A stretch of 8,018 bases of DNA. It comes from Bacteroidales bacterium (GTDB lineage Bacteria > Bacteroidota > Bacteroidia > Bacteroidales > Paludibacteraceae). A model generated the notes under the pieces. It saw only the letters and a program-made list of their open reading frames with translations. It was not told where the DNA came from and ran no database searches. Positions 1-4,835 of the stretch are shown here, piece by piece (position 1 is the first letter of the stretch; each line of letters begins with the position of its first letter). Location: assembly GCA_900768725.1 (NCBI GenBank), contig CAAGDU010000181.1, forward strand, positions 1 to 8,018, read 5' to 3'. A program made the position numbers and the translations under genes.

Positions 1-2
1 TC

Positions 3-89
3 ATCCGCATTGCCGACCCATCTGTGCGAGAAGACCTCGAGCGCGCCGCCGTCGCCCGCTTCGGCATCGGGTTCCTTAGACTGAGATAG
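3..89 (+). CDS. C-terminal end of an unrecognised protein (5' part outside window)
   Basis: This frame is open from the window edge and ends at TAG (87-89). It encodes about 28 residues, beginning IRIADPSVREDLERAAV and ending in GIGFLRLR. The other two forward frames are also open until nearby stops. I prefer this one because its residue mix (an acidic/basic amphipathic stretch followed by a hydrophobic end) looks like real protein, while the others give Ser/Pro- or Arg-rich strings typical of shadow frames. I do not recognise the family and assign no function. No Bacteroidetes-type promoter is visible between this gene and the nuclease gene that starts 113 nt downstream, so the two may be co-transcribed. 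Confidence 0.55.
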   Translation: MRIADPSVREDLERAAVARFGIGFLRLR

Positions 90-91
90 TG

Positions 92-114
92 CAATTAACA
101 ATTAACAATTAACA
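92..114. repeat. 7-bp tandem repeat, CAATTAA x 3.3
   Basis: Three perfect copies of CAATTAA (92-98, 99-105, 106-112) followed by CA. The array begins two bases after the stop codon of the upstream gene. It is the first of three consecutive short-repeat blocks filling the 113-nt gap before the nuclease gene. Confidence 0.9.
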
Positions 115-135
115 TGCCACTGCTCTAAGTAGTCC

Positions 136-171
136 GATTACTCAGATTATTCAGAATACTCAGATAAATCT
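136..171 (+). repeat. 9-bp tandem repeat array, consensus GATTACTCA (copy 1)
   Basis: Four consecutive 9-bp units: GATTACTCA (136-144), GATTATTCA (145-153), GAATACTCA (154-162) and the more degenerate GATAAATCT (163-171). The array contains a near-perfect palindrome, TCAGATAAATCTGA (160-173). The same unit, in the opposite absolute orientation, makes up the array at 4771-4828. Both arrays lie upstream of a gene and point the same way relative to it. Confidence 0.85.
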
Positions 172-201
172 GACCACTGACCACTAACCACTGACCACTA
201 A
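171..201 (+). repeat. 7-bp tandem repeat TGACCAC x 4, abutting the nuclease start codon
   Basis: Units are TGACCAC (171-177), TGACCAC (178-184), TAACCAC (185-191) and TGACCAC (192-198), ending in TAAT directly before the ATG at 203. The repeat therefore occupies the place of the ribosome-binding region, and no Shine-Dalgarno sequence is present. Confidence 0.88.
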
Positions 202-202
202 T

Positions 203-1168
203 ATGAAACACTTCCTTCCCTTCTTCCTCCTCATCCCCCTGCTGATACAAGCCGAGGAGATGCCCGTCGGATACTACAATGCCATTGACGGCAAACAAGA
301 CAGCCTGCTGAAATCCACCTTAGGGCTGATTATCCGCCCCCATACCGCCATCCCCTACGGCAGCGGAGCAGATAAGACATGGGGCGTGTTCTACTACTCC
401 GACCAAGACGAGGAGGGCTACTGCATGGATATGTACTGCGACAGTTGGAAGAAGTTTACCTCGGTAGGCACCGTGGTGAGCGGTTGCAACATCGAGCACT
501 CCTTTGCCAAATCGTGGTGGGGAGGCACTAAGAACGATGCCTACAAAGACTGCTACCACCTCAATCCGTCTAACTCTACCGCCAACTCCTCACGCAGCAA
601 CTATCCCCTCGGAGTGCCGACAAAAGACTTCAAGGACCAATCCGTTACGGGTTCTTTGAAGGTAGGAAGAGCCACCTACGAAGGCGAGACATTCTATGTT
701 TTTGAGCCCAAGGATGAGTACAAAGGCGACTTTGCGCGCGCTTACTTCTACATGGCTACCTGCTACGGCGACGAACTCACATGGCGTTTGGACAATAAGG
801 ATGTAGGCAGCAAGTATGCCATGCGCAACGATTCCTACTTGGAGTTCCGCGACTGGGAGATAGAGGTGCTTATCACATGGCATCGCCAAGACCCCGTGAG
901 CGAGAAAGAGACCAAGCGCTTGGATGCCATCAGCGACTTCCAACACAACCGCAATCCCTATATCGACTACCCCGAATTGGCAGAGTATATCTGGGGCAAC
1001 AAGAAAGGTACGGCAGTCAACTTGTCCGAACTGACCGGTGAGACTACCTCCCTACCCGCCTCCACTGCCCCCGAGCACACCCCCACCGTCCGCAAACTCA
1101 TCCGCAACGGGCAAGTGCTCATCGAGAGAGACAACATACTCTATACTATCTTTGGCATGCCTCTCTAA
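203..1168 (+). CDS. Secreted endonuclease I family nuclease
   Basis: 321 aa. Residues 1-17 form a signal peptide (basic start, hydrophobic core, likely cleavage after QA), so the enzyme is exported. Residues about 22-268 match the endonuclease I family (EndA/Vvn type, beta-beta-alpha-metal fold), which cuts single- and double-stranded nucleic acid nonspecifically with a divalent metal. Visible signatures are CNIEHSFAKSWW (95-106), with H99 the likely general base; HLNPSNSTANSSRSNYPLG (119-137); the helix KGDFARAYFYMATCY (174-188); and FQHNRNPYIDYPEL (246-259), the family's typical closing motif. A Ser/Thr/Pro-rich linker (about 275-296) leads to a C-terminal tail, VRKLIRNGQVLIERD (296-310), ending in LYTIFGMPL. 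It resembles tails found on exported Bacteroidales proteins and may be a sorting or anchoring signal (inference). A role in nucleic-acid scavenging or eDNA turnover is likely. The start is fixed by the signal peptide. No promoter is visible immediately upstream, so it is probably read from further left. Confidence 0.93.
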   Translation: MKHFLPFFLLIPLLIQAEEMPVGYYNAIDGKQDSLLKSTLGLIIRPHTAIPYGSGADKTWGVFYYSDQDEEGYCMDMYCDSWKKFTSVGTVVSGCNIEHSFAKSWWGGTKNDAYKDCYHLNPSNSTANSSRSNYPLGVPTKDFKDQSVTGSLKVGRATYEGETFYVFEPKDEYKGDFARAYFYMATCYGDELTWRLDNKDVGSKYAMRNDSYLEFRDWEIEVLITWHRQDPVSEKETKRLDAISDFQHNRNPYIDYPELAEYIWGNKKGTAVNLSELTGETTSLPASTAPEHTPTVRKLIRNGQVLIERDNILYTIFGMPL

Positions 1169-1210
1169 ACGATTGTGTGTGCTTCCTTTTTCGCGCCTGT
1201 ATTACATTTA

Positions 1211-1242
1211 TTTGCGTATATGAATTATTTTGAGTACCTTTG
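1211..1242 (+). promoter_or_regulatory. Bacteroidetes-type promoter for the SDR gene (and probably mnmA)
   Basis: The -33 box TTTG (1211-1214) and -7 box TACCTTTG (1235-1242) are separated by exactly 20 nt, the spacing expected for the Bacteroidetes primary sigma factor. Transcription should begin near 1248-1250, giving a leader of about 25 nt. The sequence just after the -33 box, CGTATATGA, is nearly shared with the other two clear promoters in this window. Confidence 0.85.
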
Positions 1243-1273
1243 CAGGCGTTTTTGATATCACACACCTATAATT

Positions 1274-2047
1274 ATGGAGAAAGTAGCATTAGTAACCGGC
1301 GCGAGTTCGGGAATAGGATATGAATACGCCCGCGTGATGGCGGGTAGAGGATACAACCTGCTGATCGTCAGCAACGAAGAAGCAATACACGAGAAAGCGG
1401 AGATACTGCGAAAGGACTTCCCCGTGGAGGTCGTTTCTTTGGTGCGCAATCTCGGCGTGCAGGAGGCGGCAAAGGAGTTGCATACCTACTGCGAGGAGCA
1501 CGACCTGCAGGTGGAGGTGCTGATTAACAACGCGGGTGTCTATCACGACCGCGACTTCCTTGACGACTCCGAGGGCTTTAACTACCTGATTCTTAACCTG
1601 CACATGATAACGCCCGCCATGCTCACCTACTACTTCGGGCACGACATGGTGGAGCGCGGGAAAGGGTATATTCTGAATATGTGCTCCATCACGGCGAGCG
1701 TGGCGGTGCAGCGCATGGGCACCTACGGCGCGAGCAAAGCGTTCTTGCAGAACTTCACGCGCTCGGTGCACGTGGAGTTGCGCGACAAGGGCGTGATAGT
1801 AACCAACGTCAGCCCTGGGGCCGTGCAGACAGGTTTGTACAACCTCAAGTCGTACGCGATGAAGATAGGACGGGCATTAGGCTATATCGTTACTCCGCAA
1901 TACTTAGCGAAGCGAGGCGTGAACGCGATGTTCCGCGGGCGCGCAAAGGTAACTGTACCCTGCGTATGGAACTACCTCCTGCTTTTCTTCGTTGCCCTTA
2001 TCCCTACGTGCGTACTGCGCCTCATCCGCAAACTGGGATGGTTCTAA
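1274..2047 (+). CDS. Short-chain dehydrogenase/reductase (SDR family)
   Basis: 257 aa, the usual length of a classical SDR. Visible motifs are the Rossmann nucleotide-binding TGASSGIG (8-15), NNAG (85-88), the active-site Asn N108, the catalytic Ser S138 (in CSIT), and the YGASK motif giving Y151 and K155. The complete Asn-Ser-Tyr-Lys set predicts an active NAD(P)(H)-dependent oxidoreductase. The substrate cannot be deduced. The end of beta-2 reads VSNEE (32-36) rather than the Arg-rich sequence common in NADPH users, so cofactor choice is open. After the core, residues about 228-250 form a hydrophobic stretch (NYLLLFFVALIP) followed by basic residues and a terminal GWF. This suggests membrane association, as in lipid- or steroid-type SDRs, but is inference. 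The ATG at 1274 immediately precedes the Rossmann fold and lies about 25 nt after the predicted transcription start. mnmA follows 81 nt later on the same strand. Confidence 0.93.
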   Translation: MEKVALVTGASSGIGYEYARVMAGRGYNLLIVSNEEAIHEKAEILRKDFPVEVVSLVRNLGVQEAAKELHTYCEEHDLQVEVLINNAGVYHDRDFLDDSEGFNYLILNLHMITPAMLTYYFGHDMVERGKGYILNMCSITASVAVQRMGTYGASKAFLQNFTRSVHVELRDKGVIVTNVSPGAVQTGLYNLKSYAMKIGRALGYIVTPQYLAKRGVNAMFRGRAKVTVPCVWNYLLLFFVALIPTCVLRLIRKLGWF

Positions 2048-2056
2048 ACTCAATTT

Positions 2057-2102
2057 GTAAATTTGAAAATGACCATGCGGGGAAAATAATTTTCAAATTT
2101 AC
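2057..2102. repeat. 14-bp perfect inverted repeat between the SDR gene and mnmA
   Basis: GTAAATTTGAAAAT (2057-2070) is the exact reverse complement of ATTTTCAAATTTAC (2089-2102), with an 18-nt loop containing CATGCGGGG. It begins 9 nt after the SDR stop and ends 26 nt before the mnmA start. Two further partial copies of TTTCAAAT follow in direct orientation (2107-2122), up to six bases before the mnmA ATG. It can form an A/T-rich hairpin in RNA, but no T tract follows to make it a convincing terminator. It may be a repeat element, a processing site or an attenuator. Confidence 0.8.
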
Positions 2103-2128
2103 ACACTTTCAAATTTTCAAATTCCTCT

Positions 2129-3205
2129 ATGAAAGTCCTAATGGCCATGTCGGGTGGGATCGACTCCACAGTAGCCGCCATGCTCCTCTTGGAGCAGGGC
2201 TATGAGTTGGTGGGCGTAACCTTCCGCACCTTCGACAGCATCAAAGAATCGTGCCTTGCAAGGGAGAAAGGTTGTTGTTCGGTGGAGAGCATCATGGAGG
2301 CAAAGCACATGGCTGAAACATTAGGCTTTGAGCACCATATCCTTGACTTCCGCGACACCTTCCGCGAGCATGTGATAGCCAACTTCATCTCGGAATACAG
2401 CCACGGGCGCACTCCCAATCCCTGCGTGCTGTGCAACTCCCATATCAAGTGGGGCGAGCTGGTGAGGGCGGCGGATGAGTACGGTTGCGACCTTATTGCT
2501 ACGGGGCATTATGCGCAGATAGCCGAGCACCGCGGGCATTGGTATCTGCGCAACGCGGCAGACACCCGCAAAGACCAGACCTATTTTCTCTGGATGCTGA
2601 CGGAGGAGAACCTTCGGCGCACAGTCTTCCCCTTAGGCGGACTGACCAAGCCCGAGGTGAGGCAGATAGCCTTTGACCACGGCTTCGAGAAACTGAGCAA
2701 GAAGACGGAGAGTCAAGAGATTTGCTTTGTGCCGAACAACGACTATCGGCAGTTCCTATCGGAGCAGGGCGTGCAGGTGGCTTCGGGGAAATTCGTGAAC
2801 GCGGAGGGGCAAGTGTTAGGTAATCACACAGGCTTCTGCAACTACACCATCGGACAGCGAAAAGGATTGGGTATCGCCCTCGGTACGCCGCAGTTCGTAA
2901 CGAAAATAGACGCTGTACACAACGAGGTAACATTGGGCAGCCGTGACGACCTCTACGCCACCGAGGTGCAGGCCGACAGCGCACGCATACGAGACGTAGA
3001 GTGGTTGCAGGAATCGCCTATAGTCTCCGCCCGTATCCGCTACAAGTCACCCGCCGTACCCGCACGCATAGACCTATCGGACTACACGCCGGAGCACCCT
3101 ACGCTGCGCCTGCATTTCGAGCAACCCGTTTGGGGTATCACCCCCGGGCAGTCGCTGGTTATATACAAAGACGACCTATTAGTAGGTGGAGGATTGATTG
3201 CATAG
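2129..3205 (+). CDS. mnmA: tRNA-specific 2-thiouridylase MnmA
   Basis: 358 aa, full length for the family. MnmA is a cytoplasmic enzyme that adenylates and thiolates C2 of wobble U34 in tRNAs for Lys, Glu and Gln, using persulfide sulfur from the cysteine desulfurase route. Motifs in order: PP-loop SGGIDS (8-13) for ATP; GCCSVES (48-54), a CCS variant found in many MnmA proteins; NPCVLCN (97-103) with catalytic C102; ATGHYA (124-129); KDQTYFLW (148-155); SQEICFVP (195-202) with the second catalytic C199; TIGQRKGLG in the central domain (about residue 242 on); and the C-terminal beta-barrel ending PGQSLVIYKDD then GGGLIA. The two cysteines fall at the same numbers as in the E. coli enzyme. The gene is likely co-transcribed with the SDR gene from the promoter at 1211-1242. 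The region before the ATG is TTTCAAAT-rich without a Shine-Dalgarno sequence. Transcription ends at the hairpin 28 nt after the stop. Confidence 0.97.
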   Translation: MKVLMAMSGGIDSTVAAMLLLEQGYELVGVTFRTFDSIKESCLAREKGCCSVESIMEAKHMAETLGFEHHILDFRDTFREHVIANFISEYSHGRTPNPCVLCNSHIKWGELVRAADEYGCDLIATGHYAQIAEHRGHWYLRNAADTRKDQTYFLWMLTEENLRRTVFPLGGLTKPEVRQIAFDHGFEKLSKKTESQEICFVPNNDYRQFLSEQGVQVASGKFVNAEGQVLGNHTGFCNYTIGQRKGLGIALGTPQFVTKIDAVHNEVTLGSRDDLYATEVQADSARIRDVEWLQESPIVSARIRYKSPAVPARIDLSDYTPEHPTLRLHFEQPVWGITPGQSLVIYKDDLLVGGGLIA

Positions 3206-3232
3206 TAAGAAAGAAATGTAATAACTCAAAGT

Positions 3233-3265
3233 AAAAAAAAGTGGCAGGGCTTGCCACTTTTTTTT
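3233..3265. terminator. Bidirectional intrinsic terminator between mnmA and the GH13 operon
   Basis: Eight A, then GTGGCA (3241-3246), loop GGGCT (3247-3251), TGCCAC (3252-3257), then eight T (3258-3265). The 6-bp core extends through the A/T tracts into a perfect 14-bp stem, so it reads as an intrinsic terminator on either strand. It lies 28 nt past the mnmA stop and about 100 nt past the end of the convergent amylase gene. The rest of the gap (3266-3363) shows only one weak 8-bp stem. Confidence 0.93.
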
Positions 3266-3363
3266 GCTTTATGACTACAGAGGAGTAAAAAACACATATA
3301 GTCGCTACAAACGCGATAGTTACAACAATATACTATTGCTTCTAAAGTTCATTTAGATCATAC

Positions 3364-4710
3364 CTATTTCGTCAGGATGCAGACTTCCCAGGGTTTTAGG
3401 ATTTTGGTCAGGCGGGTGCTGTATTTCTTGGTCTCGCCTGTCTTGAAGGAGGTGTATTCACCCTCCAAGCCCGTGAGGTCGAAGTTGACGATGTACTCGC
3501 TCGAGGACATGTTGAGGAACGCAATCACCGTGTTCTTGCCGTCGGCAGAGGGACGTGCGCAAGCGAAGACCTTCTCGTTATCTGCGGGGATACGCACCAT
3601 CGGCGCACCCAGTTCGGGGCTCCAAAGCGCCTTGTTGGCTTTGCGCAGGGTGTTGAGTTTCCTATACATCTCAAACTCGGCTGCGTTGGGCACACGGTCG
3701 ATGCAGTCTTTCTCGAAGAACTCCAAACGATGGTGGTTGCCGCTGAGTTGTCCCGTGTAGATAAGGGGCATGCCGGGCACTACGTAGGTGAAGGCAGCGA
3801 AGAGGTGTGCGGCAGCGCCCATGCGCTCCTGCTCCGTGCCGTTCCACGAGTTCTCATCGTGGTTGGAGGTGAAGTTCATACGGATGGCATTGGCGCGCAC
3901 GGTGGTGTCGGCTTTGGCGAAGTATGCCCAGAGGTCTTCCACGGTGCTCTTGCCCTGCGCCACGTTGTTCATCAGGTGGTGCAACTCCCAGCCGTAGTAC
4001 ATGTCGAACGCGGACTCGGTGAGTTCCTGCGCCTTGGCTTCATCCTCGGCAAGGGTGAACATGTCGGGGTGGTCTTTGCGTATGTCCGCCATCGCCCAGT
4101 TCCAGAAGTCGGTGGGCACCTCGCCCGCTACGTCGCAACGGAAACCGTCGATACCAATAGAGTCCATCCACCAACGCATGCTCTTGAGCATCTCTTGACG
4201 CATGTCTTGGTTCTCGTAGTTGAGTTTGGAGATGTCTGTCCAGTCGTATTGCACCATGAGGTTGCCCAGCGAGTCGCGGTAATGCCAACCGTCATTTTTC
4301 GTCCACTCGCTGTCGGGCGCGGTGTGGTTGGCTACCCAGTCGAGGATGACCTTAAAGCCCATCTCGTGTGCCTTGGCAAGGAAATGCTCGAAGTCGGCGC
4401 GGGTGCCAAACTCGGGGTTGATGGCACAGTAGTCGATGATAGAATAGTAACTGCCGAGCGTGCCTTTGCGCGTGATGACGCCGATAGGCTGGCAGGGCAT
4501 TACCCAGATGATGTCGATACCCGCTTCTTTCAATTCAGGCAACACGCCCTCGGCAGCAGCAAACGTGCCTTCGGGGGTCAGTTGGCGGGTATTGAGTTCG
4601 TAGATAGTAGCATTGTACGCCCAGTCTGTGTGGGTCTTGGGTTGCTCGGTCTTGCAACCGCAACTTGCCAGCACCATAGCGGCAAGGAGAAGAAGAGAAA
4701 AGCGTTTCAT
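3364..4710 (-). CDS. GH13 alpha-amylase-family glycoside hydrolase, lipoprotein
   Basis: 448 aa. Residues 1-17 form a lipoprotein signal peptide with lipobox L14-A15-S16-C17, so the mature protein is lipid-anchored in the cell envelope. The (beta/alpha)8 catalytic domain starts near residue 30 (YELNTRQ at 37-43). All four GH13 regions are present: DWVANHT (124-130); GFRCDVA (189-195) with nucleophile D193; TLAEDE (219-224) with acid/base E222; and FTSNHDEN (280-287) with transition-state stabiliser D285. A short C-terminal beta-rich domain (about 370-448) completes the fold. The enzyme should cleave alpha-glucosidic, mostly alpha-1,4, bonds in maltodextrins, starch or glycogen; its exact specificity cannot be read. 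Region III, LAEDE, departs from the common GE form. No separate starch-binding domain is visible. It is the second gene of the probable operon, 125 nt after the upstream GH13 gene, and no promoter is seen in that gap. The start is fixed by the signal peptide. Confidence 0.94.
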   Translation of the reverse strand: MKRFSLLLLAAMVLASCGCKTEQPKTHTDWAYNATIYELNTRQLTPEGTFAAAEGVLPELKEAGIDIIWVMPCQPIGVITRKGTLGSYYSIIDYCAINPEFGTRADFEHFLAKAHEMGFKVILDWVANHTAPDSEWTKNDGWHYRDSLGNLMVQYDWTDISKLNYENQDMRQEMLKSMRWWMDSIGIDGFRCDVAGEVPTDFWNWAMADIRKDHPDMFTLAEDEAKAQELTESAFDMYYGWELHHLMNNVAQGKSTVEDLWAYFAKADTTVRANAIRMNFTSNHDENSWNGTEQERMGAAAHLFAAFTYVVPGMPLIYTGQLSGNHHRLEFFEKDCIDRVPNAAEFEMYRKLNTLRKANKALWSPELGAPMVRIPADNEKVFACARPSADGKNTVIAFLNMSSSEYIVNFDLTGLEGEYTSFKTGETKKYSTRLTKILKPWEVCILTK

Positions 4711-4728
4711 AGTGATTGATTTAATTAA

Positions 4729-4758
4729 GAATTATGAATTATGAATTATGAATTATGA
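4729..4758. repeat. 7-bp tandem repeat GAATTAT x 4
   Basis: Four perfect copies of GAATTAT (4729-4735, 4736-4742, 4743-4749, 4750-4756) plus GA. Relative to the - strand gene starting at 4710 the unit reads ATAATTC and lies 18-48 nt upstream of its ATG, in the 5' part of the untranslated or intercistronic region. It is close in composition and unit length to the CAATTAA array at 92-114. Confidence 0.9.
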
Positions 4759-4770
4759 GGGCTCATGCTC

Positions 4771-4828
4771 TGAATCATCGGAGTACTCGGAGTAATCAGA
4801 GTATTCTGAGTTATCAGAGTATTCTGAG
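4771..4828 (-). repeat. 9-bp tandem repeat array, GATTACTCA family (copy 2)
   Basis: Six 9-bp units read on the + strand: TGAATCATC, GGAGTACTC, GGAGTAATC, AGAGTATTC, TGAGTTATC, AGAGTATTC, then TGAG. Their reverse complements (for example GATTACTCC, GAATACTCT) match the array at 136-171. Two identical small palindromes, TCAGAgtatTCTGA, occur at 4796-4809 and 4814-4827. The array starts 7 nt after the stop of the large GH13 gene and lies upstream of the smaller one. Confidence 0.85.
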
Positions 4829-4835
4829 CCTTGGG

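Noticed and set aside
92..198. Possible CRISPR array from repeated short units
   Set aside because: Units are 7-9 bp and directly adjacent without unique spacers, unlike CRISPR repeats of about 24-47 bp with spacers.
2129..3205. Defence or phage-related role for the PP-loop protein
   Set aside because: The two catalytic cysteines and the family motifs along the full length identify an ordinary MnmA tRNA-thiolation enzyme.
3313..3339. Weak stem GCGATAGT / ACTATTGC after the mnmA terminator
   Set aside because: Only 8 bp with a G-U pair and an 11-nt loop, lying beyond a strong terminator and without a T tract; it has an A-C mismatch when read on the - strand.
3730..4719. Second long + strand open frame of 329 codons
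   Set aside because: It is antisense to the smaller GH13 gene with the same Val/His/Gly-rich composition and no motif.
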